A stretch of 12,983 nucleotides of DNA from Lachnospiraceae bacterium (lineage in GTDB: Bacteria; Bacillota_A; Clostridia; Lachnospirales; Lachnospiraceae): positions 1 to 12,983 of the forward strand of contig JAFYAD010000090.1 of the NCBI GenBank assembly GCA_017540915.1. The letters run 5' to 3'. Position 1 is the stretch's first letter; each line of letters begins with the position of its first letter. Positions 1 to 6,034 of the stretch are shown here, piece after piece. The position numbers and the translations under genes are program-made. The notes beneath the pieces were generated by a model. The model saw only the letters and a program-made list of their open reading frames with translations. It was not told the DNA's origin and ran no database searches.

Positions 1-7
1 AGAAAAG

Positions 8-37
8 ACGCGCAAAGGATGAAATTCCTTTGCGCGT
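8..37 (-). terminator. Hairpin with U-rich tail on the minus strand
   Basis: A perfect 12-bp stem (8-19 with 26-37, 6-nt loop) is followed on the minus strand by TCTTTTCT. The plus-strand side has no T-run, so it best fits a leftward terminator, a back-up for the small RNA at 49-114. It could also belong to a gene beyond the left edge. Confidence 0.5.
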
Positions 38-48
38 ACTCATTTACT

Positions 49-114
49 AAACAAAAAACGCTTTGCACAAGCAAAACGTCTTCAGGAACTCCTTCTACAC
101 GTGGCAGATGAGCT
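49..114 (-). ncRNA. Candidate divergent small RNA upstream of the Abi_2 gene
   Basis: A transcript of about 66 nt is predicted from the sigma-70-like promoter at 121-149, starting near 114, to an intrinsic terminator. The terminator stem is ACG-C-TTTGC (58-66) with GCAAA-A-CGT (71-79), one mismatch and an ACAA loop, followed on the minus strand by TTTTTGTTT (57-49). No ORF with a start is seen. Its 5' part (minus strand, 111 to 103, UCAUCUGCC) can form 9 consecutive pairs, one of them G-U, with GGUAGAUGA at 273-281, which spans the abi Shine-Dalgarno region. It is a candidate RNA regulator or antitoxin of the neighbouring Abi_2/HEPN protein, either by antisense pairing or by binding the protein. 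The promoter and terminator are visible; the function is inferred. I cannot test whether it matches the RNA motif reported with abiF-type genes. Confidence 0.55.
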
Positions 115-120
115 ATTATC

Positions 121-149
121 AATATAGCTACTTTTCGGATCTTTGTCAA
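121..149 (-). promoter_or_regulatory. Sigma-70-type promoter for the divergent small RNA
   Basis: On the minus strand a consensus TTGACA (-35, 144-149) is separated by 17 nt from TATATT (-10, 121-126). The expected start is A114 or G113. An inverted repeat with 7-bp arms, TTCACGA (155-161) and TCGTGAA (164-170), lies 5 bp upstream of the -35 box and could be an operator. Confidence 0.65.
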
Positions 150-154
150 TAGTA

Positions 155-170
155 TTCACGAAATCGTGAA
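155..170. promoter_or_regulatory. Inverted repeat between divergent promoters, candidate operator
   Basis: TTCACGA and TCGTGAA are separated by 2 nt. The repeat sits between the leftward small-RNA promoter (121-149) and the rightward abi promoter (222-250). A second short palindrome, CTCGCGAG, lies at 181-188. No binding protein is identified. Confidence 0.3.
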
Positions 171-221
171 AAACTTTTTACTCGCGAGGATTTTTACCCT
201 CCCCCCGAAAAAATGTTTTAC

Positions 222-250
222 TTGTCTTAAACCTCACTATGGCTTATAAT
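222..250 (+). promoter_or_regulatory. Sigma-70-type promoter of the Abi_2 gene
   Basis: TTGTCT (222-227), a 17-nt spacer and a perfect TATAAT (245-250). The expected start near 257 leaves a leader of about 28 nt that holds GAGG at 271-274, 10 nt before the ATG at 285. Confidence 0.65.
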
Positions 251-284
251 AAAATGAGTTTTATTTGATTGAGGTAGATGATAT

Positions 285-1226
285 ATGAAGCCATTATTAA
301 CAGTAGACGAACTGATTGATCATATGAAAACAAAGGGGATAACTTTTTCCATTGTTTCCGAAGCTGATGCCAGGAAATTCCTTAGTGAAAATAATTACTA
401 TATGAAGTTGGCATCATACCGAACAAATTATCCCAAACACGAAACCGGTTCAAAGTCAGGGCAATACATAAATCTTGATTTTGCGTATCTTAAGGAGCTT
501 TCCACCATTGATATGCATCTTCGATATCTCATTATGAAAATGTGTCTTGATATTGAGCATGCGCTCAAAGTATCTTTAATCTCACATGTGGAAGCAAATC
601 CGGCTGAGGATGGGTATGAGCTGATTAGACGATTCATTGGATACACCAACCCACGCGGTCAGCAACAAAACGAATACATACTAAAAAAGATCCGCGGACA
701 TAAATCCAGTGATTATTCAAAGGATCTCATTGAAAAATACTATCCATATTTCCCTGTGTGGGTTTTCGTAGAACTTATCTCTTTCGGGGATTTGACATAT
801 CTGATAGCATTTTATGATGAGTTGTATGCGGATCCTATCGTAAATAATAAATTTATGAACACTGTCCGCGATATAAGAAATGCTTCGGCACATAGTAATT
901 GTCTCATCAATAAGCTTTTTGATCCCCTGAATCCGGGACAGCAGATTGACAGCACCATATCAGCTTATGTAAAATCCATTCCCGGAATATCCGCAAAAGC
1001 ACGTGCAAAGAACCTCAATTACAGAGTGGTGTACAGCTTTGTCACCCTTCTCTATATCTATGATACGGTTATTCCCAATGGTAAAGCTAAGATCAAAAGA
1101 AATGCAGAGATAAAGGATTTATTTAATATCCGAATGACTGAACACAAGGATTATTTTGCATCACATACCAAAATTCAGGGTGTCTACAACTTCATGAAAA
1201 AAATTGTTGACAACCTCCCATCCTAA
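285..1226 (+). CDS. Abi_2 (AbiD/AbiF-like) abortive-infection HEPN protein
   Basis: A 313-residue protein of the Abi_2 / AbiD-AbiF kind. The recognisable features are the opening L-T-V-D-E-L-I-D-H-M-K, the NNYYMKLASYR region (36-46), an all-helical centre, and the motif RDIRNASAHSN (195-205). Its R198-x4-H203 matches the Rx4-6H active-site motif of HEPN ribonucleases. The length fits the family (about 300). Members are phage-defence or toxin-like proteins, and AbiF has been linked to an associated noncoding RNA and to the ancestry of Cas13; that is family knowledge, not shown here. No membrane segment or signal peptide is seen, so it should be cytoplasmic. The ATG at 285 has GAGG 10 nt upstream and its own promoter at 222-250. 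It is flanked by a divergent candidate small RNA (49-114) and a downstream one (1243-1314), and a recombinase remnant follows, as expected for a mobile defence module. The family call is firm; the RNA target and the trigger are unknown. Confidence 0.85.
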   Translation: MKPLLTVDELIDHMKTKGITFSIVSEADARKFLSENNYYMKLASYRTNYPKHETGSKSGQYINLDFAYLKELSTIDMHLRYLIMKMCLDIEHALKVSLISHVEANPAEDGYELIRRFIGYTNPRGQQQNEYILKKIRGHKSSDYSKDLIEKYYPYFPVWVFVELISFGDLTYLIAFYDELYADPIVNNKFMNTVRDIRNASAHSNCLINKLFDPLNPGQQIDSTISAYVKSIPGISAKARAKNLNYRVVYSFVTLLYIYDTVIPNGKAKIKRNAEIKDLFNIRMTEHKDYFASHTKIQGVYNFMKKIVDNLPS

Positions 1227-1236
1227 GACCTATAAT
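1207..1236 (+). promoter_or_regulatory. Consensus promoter at the 3' end of the Abi_2 gene
   Basis: A perfect TTGACA (1207-1212) lies in the last codons of the Abi_2 gene. It is separated by 18 nt from a perfect TATAAT (1231-1236), which falls just after the stop codon. The predicted start is about A1243. No ORF with a ribosome site follows before the terminator at 1273-1314, so the product should be a small RNA. Confidence 0.7.
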
Positions 1237-1242
1237 AACTAC

Positions 1243-1314
1243 AGAATTGAAAACGGGCTACCGTTTTGGAAGGAGTGACATATCCGCAAGGAGTTGTCGC
1301 TCTTGATTTTTTTT
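1243..1314 (+). ncRNA. Candidate small RNA downstream of the Abi_2 gene
   Basis: A predicted transcript of about 72 nt runs from the consensus promoter at 1207-1236 to the intrinsic terminator ending at 1314. It folds into two hairpins: AAAACGG (1250-1256) with CCGTTTT (1261-1267) around a GCTA loop, then the terminator stem. AAGGAGT occurs twice (1270-1276 and 1288-1294). The second copy extends to AAGGAGTT, an 8-mer also present in the divergent small RNA (minus strand, 94 to 87). A very strong promoter serving only a short structured RNA directly behind a HEPN toxin-like gene suggests a cognate RNA partner or antitoxin. It could instead be a leader or unrelated RNA. Confidence 0.6.
1273..1314 (+). 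terminator. Intrinsic terminator of the downstream small RNA and Abi_2 gene
   Basis: GAGTGACA (1273-1280) pairs with TGTCGCTC (1295-1302), 8 bp with one G-U pair. TTGA and eight T residues follow, to 1314. Confidence 0.75.
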
Positions 1315-1352
1315 AGGCATTTCTATGAAGAAATGCCTCTTTTTATTTTTTC
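1315..1352 (+). terminator. Second tandem intrinsic terminator
   Basis: A perfect 9-bp stem, AGGCATTTC (1315-1323) with GAAATGCCT (1330-1338), loop of 6, then CTTTTTATTTTTTC. It directly follows the first terminator, so plus-strand transcripts are stopped twice. Confidence 0.8.
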
Positions 1353-1375
1353 ATATAAAAAGCAGTCTCATATCC

Positions 1376-1616
1376 ATCCGCTACAAGCATCAAACCCTCC
1401 GCCCAGGGCAGAAAAAGCAGTTCCATAATGATCCGTCTGAGTGGCAGATTTTCAAGAACACCCATGAAGCGATCATTGATCAGGAACACATGGTCTGCGC
1501 AACCTATATATATTTACAAAGCAGAACGCATAGGCGGTAAAAAGGTACAGCATATAAAGATTCTTTGGAACTGCATCGGAGAATTTATACCGCCGGTAAA
1601 GGAAAAAACGGCGTAG
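1376..1616 (+). pseudogene. Remnant of a large serine recombinase (C-terminal pieces)
   Basis: Two short reading frames hold recombinase-like sequence with an internal deletion or frame change between them. In the first (about 1376-1486) the peptide ending EWQIFKNTHEAIIDQE matches the conserved stretch after the recombinase domain of large serine recombinases of Clostridia, usually W-x-x-x-x-N-T-H-E-x-I-I-D-x-E. In another frame (about 1506-1616) IYKAERIGGKKVQHIKILWN followed by CIGEF resembles the extreme C-terminus of such proteins. The catalytic N-terminal domain is absent, so this is not active. It marks a lost integrative element beside the Abi module. The first piece is the more secure match; both come from memory of the family and are not aligned here. 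Confidence 0.6.
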
Positions 1617-1646
1617 CCACTCCTACATGACTACGCCGATATTTTT
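1609..1646. terminator. Bidirectional intrinsic terminator
   Basis: CGGCGTAG (1609-1616) pairs with CTACGCCG (1631-1638), a perfect 8-bp stem with a 14-nt loop. ATATTTTTC follows on the plus strand and TTTTTTCC on the minus strand. It likely ends the minus-strand secreted-protein gene (stop at 1720) and any rightward transcript. A further small hairpin, AGGGAT (1648-1653) with ATCCCT (1658-1663), lies beside it. Confidence 0.7.
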
Positions 1647-1719
1647 CAGGGATAGAAATCCCTATGTGGAACCACCTTTTCGTCGCCTCTTTTTTTGTTC
1701 GCCAAAATCCGAACGCACT

Positions 1720-4557
1720 TTATTTCTTTTTGTTATTAATATCTTTCTTCACGGTAACCCCTTTGGGAAGACCGGCTTTTTTTATCTTCTTCTCTAACTT
1801 CTTGCACTGCTTTTTAGTGCCTGTCAAGGTGATCTTTCCTTTTTTAGCCAGATCGTGGAAAGCACCGGCTTCAACCGTGTTGATTACAGATGCATCAATC
1901 TTTACAGTCTTAGCTTTCTTTTTACCGCCCTTTAACATGCCCTTCTTTAAGACTGTTACCTTGTAGGTCTTTCCGTCGGAAATGATAGTCTTCGGAATAG
2001 TGATCTCTCCGGATTTGGCGTTTGTGGACGCTTTTACCAGTTCTACAGTTTTCTTATTTTGGTCTTTTACCGCAAAGGTTTCCGTCTCCGTAATCTTTCC
2101 GGTTTTCTTCTCAACCTGAATGGTTGTTACTTTTCCGGAAGCATCCTTAGTCGTGGATGTTGTAGTAACGGAACCATCAGATCCCGTGGTCTTCTCTGTA
2201 ACAGTCTTCGAACTGTCGGCTTTTTTATCGTTCTCTTTCTCAGTAACGCCTTCATCGACAGTATTGCCCGAAGTTACTGTATTACCAGATGTTACGGTAT
2301 TTCCAGAAGTTACCTTATTGCTTGAAACCACCTTATTGCTTGAAACTGCCGGTTTTTCCTTGGTATCGGTTGCTTCTTTGCTGCCACCTCCTCCACCGCT
2401 GCCACCTGATGTTGATCCCGAGCCGCTTCCGGTATCTGTAGTTTTATTCGAATTATTATTGGCGTTTTTATTTTTATCTTTATCCGTATTAGTGTTTGTA
2501 TTGGTATTGGTGTTTGTATTGGAAGCAATAGTCACCGAAATACACTTCGCAGCAATATCATTATGATTTGAATCCCCCACAACCTTATACCACACGTAAT
2601 ATGTCTTTGCATCCTTACCCTTTGGTATAGCTTCGCTCCAGCCACTATCCGGTACTGTAGTTCCATTTGTCCCCAAAGCGTAGTACATAGTTCCACCGGT
2701 TGCCTTTCCTGCTGTTACAAGACTCTGCTCTGTTCCATCGGCTTTGAGACCAGTTTTTGCTACAGGAGCTGTCGAAACCGCTGCGTCTGCTTTTACTACA
2801 GTAAACGGCACTTTGGCTGTTGCTTTGTTTTCCGAATTACCCCAAAGCAGAACCGCAACATAATCTCCAGCATTTATTGGCGCACCGCCCAAGACATCAC
2901 CTGTTACCTCAGTATTGCCAGCTTCAGCAGCCTTGTAATACTGTATATCACCTGTCACAGGCGCTGTTGCCAGTCCCTCGACTGAATTATCCGGATACCC
3001 TGTAATGATTGCCGCTTTTGATGTTCCGTCATAGACAAGCGAACCACCGTTTGCTGCAATCGGTGCGTTCAACGTTACCTTTACCTTTCCTCTGTTTTCT
3101 CCCTCACCTATGCTGCAGTCTTCATCAACACAGGTTGCTGTTATCACATTTGCTTTCTCACCCGTTCCTGCAGTGTATGTGAAAGCGTGCTCTGCTCTAC
3201 GTATATCAAAAGCCACAGGTGTACTTGCGAAATCTGCCGAGGGTTGTACACCACCGCTTACATCTTCCGCCATAATATATGCGAAATAATCAACACCACA
3301 CGTTTTGCCTCTGTACGCCTCAGGCAGAACGAATTTACCGGAACCTGATGTTGTAAATTCTCCACCGACTGCTTCAAGAGGAATATATGTAAATTCTGGC
3401 AGATCATTTGTTTCCGATGTATTTGGTATGCTATTTCCGGATTCGTAATTCAAAAGCAAAACCGAAACCTGTGTTGCATTTGCACTGTTATCTCCCGTTA
3501 TGCTATATGGCACTGTAATCTCGTTACCGCTTCTTATCGCTTTATTGCCTGCTCCGGTAGAAATCTGCATCTTGTCATCATGTAAAGTCAGTCTGTACTT
3601 CGACTTCACATTTTCACCAACGCCCTCTACCTTCGTGACTGCTATGATAGATTCTGGATTAATATGCAAAACAGGACGAACAGCTCCTTGTTTGTTAGCA
3701 TACTTCGTACAAACAGAACCACTACCAACCTCGCCGTATTGACTAACCAAACAAGCAAATGTATTGTCCTTAATGGATCGACTAGCAGACGTACGCAACC
3801 ACCAATAACAACTATCTTTTTCCGTATAATCCGAATTATTAATTGCTATTCCTCTTTCCTTTGCATATCCAGTTCCTATGGCAACTCTGTTGCATTCTCT
3901 TGAATATTCTCTGCTTTTATATCTATAATCTGTAACGAATCCGTAATCAGCATTTTTCGCCTCATCATAAGATAAAAGATACAAGTAATCGCGCGTATCA
4001 TTCCCACCCGGAGTGCCATCCCAACAATCCAAATTCACGACTTCTGATAATGCAATTGCTGCTTTTTCTTCTTCTGTGAATGCAACATTCAAAAACGCTT
4101 GATCATCTCCCTCATAATCGTCTAACGCATTCAACCATTTTCTTAAAGTACAAGTTTCCCACGTCACACCACTCTCATTTTCATTATAATTCTTAGCATC
4201 CAAACCTTTATCTGCCAGCAGAAAGAGATCACCATCAGACACAGACAATACACGCCATTCTATAGGTTCAACAAAAAAACCTCCTTTTCCGTTAGATTCC
4301 TGCGGATAGCTTCCAAACTCCACAGTATCCCACTTTGAAATTTTCACCTTGTAATCCCACGTCTCTTTGCCCCACCTCTCTGAAATGCACTCCGTAGTCA
4401 CAGGATTCGATATATCCCCTACCCCAAGTCCTGTGATTGTCTTAGTAGCATTCTGCGCTTTTACCGTCATTGCTTCTCCCGGCAGGTATACCGTACCCAC
4501 CACCATGACAACAGACATGATCAACACCATGATACGTTTCAATGTTTTTTGCTTCAT
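1720..4557 (-). CDS. Secreted DUF6273-type protein with Ig-like, repeat and LRR5-like parts
   Basis: A 945-residue exported protein. Residues 1-34 form a signal peptide: MKQKTLKR, a hydrophobic stretch, then a likely cut after VKA. Residues 75-300 look like DUF6273: FGSYPQ, EWRVL, LLADKGLD, LRKWLN, FTEEEKAAI, SYDEAKN, WWLRT and a closing VRPVLHI. Residues 300-675 are beta-rich, Ig-like or MBG-like. Residues 678-735 are a low-complexity linker of NT, DK and GS repeats, and 738-767 are five hexapeptide repeats. The rest is a lysine-rich domain with a leucine-rich-repeat (LRR_5/BspA-like) flavour, GAFHDL and KKLEKKIKKAGLPKG. No LPxTG motif or C-terminal membrane anchor is seen, so it is probably released or held by charge. 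Start: ATG at 4557 with GGGAGG 8 nt upstream. The specific role is unknown; surface adhesion or matrix binding is a guess from architecture. No terminator separates it from the TIR gene upstream. Confidence 0.8.
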   Translation of the reverse strand: MKQKTLKRIMVLIMSVVMVVGTVYLPGEAMTVKAQNATKTITGLGVGDISNPVTTECISERWGKETWDYKVKISKWDTVEFGSYPQESNGKGGFFVEPIEWRVLSVSDGDLFLLADKGLDAKNYNENESGVTWETCTLRKWLNALDDYEGDDQAFLNVAFTEEEKAAIALSEVVNLDCWDGTPGGNDTRDYLYLLSYDEAKNADYGFVTDYRYKSREYSRECNRVAIGTGYAKERGIAINNSDYTEKDSCYWWLRTSASRSIKDNTFACLVSQYGEVGSGSVCTKYANKQGAVRPVLHINPESIIAVTKVEGVGENVKSKYRLTLHDDKMQISTGAGNKAIRSGNEITVPYSITGDNSANATQVSVLLLNYESGNSIPNTSETNDLPEFTYIPLEAVGGEFTTSGSGKFVLPEAYRGKTCGVDYFAYIMAEDVSGGVQPSADFASTPVAFDIRRAEHAFTYTAGTGEKANVITATCVDEDCSIGEGENRGKVKVTLNAPIAANGGSLVYDGTSKAAIITGYPDNSVEGLATAPVTGDIQYYKAAEAGNTEVTGDVLGGAPINAGDYVAVLLWGNSENKATAKVPFTVVKADAAVSTAPVAKTGLKADGTEQSLVTAGKATGGTMYYALGTNGTTVPDSGWSEAIPKGKDAKTYYVWYKVVGDSNHNDIAAKCISVTIASNTNTNTNTNTNTDKDKNKNANNNSNKTTDTGSGSGSTSGGSGGGGGSKEATDTKEKPAVSSNKVVSSNKVTSGNTVTSGNTVTSGNTVDEGVTEKENDKKADSSKTVTEKTTGSDGSVTTTSTTKDASGKVTTIQVEKKTGKITETETFAVKDQNKKTVELVKASTNAKSGEITIPKTIISDGKTYKVTVLKKGMLKGGKKKAKTVKIDASVINTVEAGAFHDLAKKGKITLTGTKKQCKKLEKKIKKAGLPKGVTVKKDINNKKK
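2257..2346 (-). repeat. Five 18-bp coding repeats (hexapeptides)
   Basis: Five in-frame 18-bp units encode VSSNKV twice and TSGNTV three times (allowing for the register) in the linker of the secreted protein. The two SSNKV units are nearly identical in DNA; the other three differ at third positions. This points to recent duplication of one pair and older duplication of the rest. Confidence 0.75.
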
Positions 4558-4735
4558 TCTCTTATCCTCCCTGTTAATAATCTATAAGCAACGAGCATCC
4601 CTTATACTTTTTGCAATATATTTCCTTCGGTTATCATTTTTTCCACTGGACGAGGATTGCTTTAGTAATAATCATTTGCGCTGAGCCGCAATCTGAATCA
4701 CCCCCGTAAGTGATAACAGTAATCGAAAATATCTA

Positions 4736-5158
4736 TTATCTTTTTTTCTTATCTACCTCCTGCTTTAGTATTCTCGCCATTTCTTCGCGTTTGCAGGATT
4801 TGCTATACTTGAATGATATATCACTCAACTCAGGGTACTTATCTGTCAATTGTTTTTTTGTTATCCCGTAAAGTATTGGCATAATCAGCTTCTCTCCCTC
4901 TTGTTCTTGTCGTGCCAGTAGAGTTCTTAGCTCGTATTCCGTCCATCGCCTATTAAAAAAGTGTTTAGAAATAACAACAACTGCTAAAGTAGAATTCTGT
5001 AATGCCGTCGCAATTGTTTTTGATATGCTATCTCCCCATATTACGCTTTCCTGATAATAAAATACTTCTAATCCCTCTTTTTTTATGGACTCAACTAATT
5101 TGTCAACATATCCCAGTTTATCTTTGGTTGCATGAGAAACAAAAACATCATATTTCAC
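4736..5158 (-). CDS. Stand-alone TIR-domain protein
   Basis: A 140-residue protein that is essentially one TIR domain. YDVFVSHATKDK (3-14) is the betaA strand and its loop. WGDSI (41-45) and LAVVVISKHFF (58-68) follow, then RRWTEYEL with W72 and E76, the usual place of the catalytic glutamate (W-x-x-x-E-L) in NAD+-cleaving TIRs. No sensor, membrane or repeat domain is attached. Many bacterial TIR proteins cleave NAD+ or make cyclic nucleotide signals in phage defence, and that is the likely general role, though a partner sensor is not evident. The start is GTG at 5158 with GGAGG about 10 nt upstream. It lies 2 nt after the stop of a 24-codon ORF, which suggests translational coupling. It is divergent from a Cro/C1-type regulator that may control it. 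The family call is strong and activity is inferred. Confidence 0.85.
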   Translation of the reverse strand: MKYDVFVSHATKDKLGYVDKLVESIKKEGLEVFYYQESVIWGDSISKTIATALQNSTLAVVVISKHFFNRRWTEYELRTLLARQEQEGEKLIMPILYGITKKQLTDKYPELSDISFKYSKSCKREEMARILKQEVDKKKR

Positions 5159-5160
5159 TA

Positions 5161-5235
5161 TTATTCACCCTCCATTCTTCTGCGTTCATAAACTAACGTG
5201 CCTAACACACTCTGTACAGCTTTGAATAAGCCCAT
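5161..5235 (-). CDS. Possible 24-residue peptide ORF coupled to the TIR gene
   Basis: An ATG at 5235 with AAGGA 5 nt upstream opens a 24-codon frame starting MGLFKAVQSVLGTLVYE and ending RRRMEGE. Its TAA stop (5163-5161) is 2 nt before the TIR GTG, and the TIR Shine-Dalgarno lies inside its last codons. The peptide is amphipathic at the start and basic at the end. The opening MGLFKA resembles the N-terminus of SPFH/virion-core-like proteins (MGLxKA), so it could be a truncated remnant. The alternatives are a leader peptide or a small partner of the TIR protein. Confidence 0.4.
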   Translation of the reverse strand: MGLFKAVQSVLGTLVYERRRMEGE

Positions 5236-5282
5236 ATTATTCCTTACTATAAAAGCACGCCTCTTTATATAAGTTTAATGCT

Positions 5283-5323
5283 ATTATATGCATAGGTATA
5301 TCACTATTTGTATAAAGTTTCAA
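5283..5323 (-). promoter_or_regulatory. Possible promoter of the TIR unit
   Basis: On the minus strand TTGAAA (5318-5323), a 17-nt spacer and TATACC (5295-5300) form one candidate. A perfect TATAAT (5283-5288) with a poor -35 box is another. I cannot decide between them. Confidence 0.3.
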
Positions 5324-5343
5324 CACTTATTTATTATAAGTGT
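5308..5343 (+). promoter_or_regulatory. Promoter and palindromic operator of the Cro/C1-type gene
   Basis: TTGTAT (5308-5313), an 18-nt spacer and TATTAT (5332-5337) make a plausible promoter. Overlapping the -10 box is a perfect 8-bp-arm palindrome, ACACTTAT (5323-5330) and ATAAGTGT (5336-5343) with a TTATT centre. This is the right place for an autoregulatory operator. It ends just before the AAGGAGGT ribosome site (5345-5352). Confidence 0.45.
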
Positions 5344-5360
5344 AAAGGAGGTATGCCTTG

Positions 5361-5732
5361 ATGAAAGCCAAAAAAGAATTAAATGTTCAGATAGGAAAAA
5401 GAATTCAGAAAGCACGGCAGGAAGCCGGCATGACACAAGCTGCCTTAGCGGAAAAATTGGATGTTAATGTGCAGTATATTTCTGATCTTGAGAGAGGTGT
5501 TGTAGGCACCTCTATACAGACTCTCATCAGCATTTGCTCTATCCTCAGAGTTTCCAGCGATTCAATTCTTTTTGGTACCGCAGACCTTCCTCCTCAAGGC
5601 GTATTCCAGCATTTGGACAAGCTGTCACTAAACGAATATCGTATTGTTGAGTCGGCAGTCGAACTTATGCTTGAAGCACTTAACCTTGGATCCCAGAGCA
5701 AACACTTGACTTTCGACAACGAGACAAAATAG
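5361..5732 (+). CDS. Cro/C1-type (XRE) helix-turn-helix regulator
   Basis: A 123-residue DNA-binding protein. Residues about 10-68 are an HTH_3 domain: IGKRIQKARQEAGMTQAALA, then VNVQYISDLERG, LISICSILRVSSDSILFG. About 55 C-terminal residues follow (LDKLSLNEYRIVESAVELML) and are probably for oligomerisation; no peptidase or kinase domain is attached. The ATG at 5361 is chosen over the in-frame TTG at 5358 because the AAGGAGGT at 5345-5352 is 8 nt from the ATG. It is divergent from the TIR unit across about 125 bp that contains a palindrome overlapping its own -10 region. Autorepression, and possibly control of the TIR gene, are inferred. The family is certain and the regulon is not. Confidence 0.85.
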   Translation: MKAKKELNVQIGKRIQKARQEAGMTQAALAEKLDVNVQYISDLERGVVGTSIQTLISICSILRVSSDSILFGTADLPPQGVFQHLDKLSLNEYRIVESAVELMLEALNLGSQSKHLTFDNETK

Positions 5733-5748
5733 CCCCATCAGCAATCTC

Positions 5749-5889
5749 TCATCGAAAATTCCACTGCTTGATCAGTTCATAATATTTTCGTCCCAGACGA
5801 TCTATGCTCATGATTCATAACAGTTCTTTCTACCCTCCCTCATTTTGTTCTTTTGATGACACCCGCACGTAACCGTATGTATTTCCCAT
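5749..5889 (-). pseudogene. Broken small serine recombinase (resolvase/invertase)
   Basis: From an ATG at 5889, with GGAGG 10 nt upstream, the frame reads MGNTYGYVRVSSKEQNE, the classic resolvase N-terminus YGYxRVSxxxQN with its catalytic serine region. It then stops at 5830-5832. In another frame (about 5808-5752) SIDRLGRKYYELIKQW appears, matching the later catalytic block, S-x-D-R-L-G-R-N/K. The part between is deleted and the C-terminal DNA-binding domain is missing. It is a dead fragment of a mobile element lying between the Cro/C1-type gene and the small RNA candidate at 6035-6102. Confidence 0.75.
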
Positions 5890-5934
5890 TTTCCTATAAC
5901 CTCCGTTTTTACACAGTTTTACAATAAAATGGCC

Positions 5935-5968
5935 AAAAGAAAAAGCAGCAGACTTTTTGTCTGCCGCT
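5935..5968 (-). terminator. Minus-strand intrinsic terminator
   Basis: On the minus strand AGCGGCAGAC pairs with GTCTGCTGCT (10 bp with one G-U pair, AAAAA loop, 5968 to 5944). A T-rich tail TTTTCTTTT follows. It probably ends the glycosyltransferase transcript, whose stop lies about 230 nt upstream. Confidence 0.65.
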
Positions 5969-6000
5969 ATAACAAAACTATTCGTATCTAAATTTCAGCC

Positions 6001-6028
6001 TTGACTTTTAACAATATTGTGATATGGT
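6001..6028 (+). promoter_or_regulatory. Promoter with extended -10 for a candidate small RNA
   Basis: TTGACT (6001-6006), a 16-nt spacer, then TGA directly before TATGGT (6023-6028), which is an extended -10 arrangement. The expected start is near 6035. No ORF follows before the terminator at 6074-6102. Confidence 0.45.
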
Positions 6029-6034
6029 TCAAGT

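Noticed and set aside
1256..1262. Pairing of the downstream small RNA (CUACC) with the abi ribosome site (GGUAG)
   Set aside because: Only five pairs, and they overlap a stable hairpin, so this is too weak to claim.
1325..1616. Two small plus-strand ORFs as genes
   Set aside because: They have no ribosome sites, the first begins inside a terminator, and their similarity to recombinase pieces in two frames marks them as remnants.
2257..2346. CRISPR-like repeats
   Set aside because: The 18-bp units are contiguous, have no spacers and encode in-frame hexapeptides of the secreted protein.
4558..4735. Promoter of the secreted-protein gene
   Set aside because: No -35/-10 pair with acceptable spacing was found. 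Only small hairpins (4676-4691, 4697-4714) without T-runs are visible.
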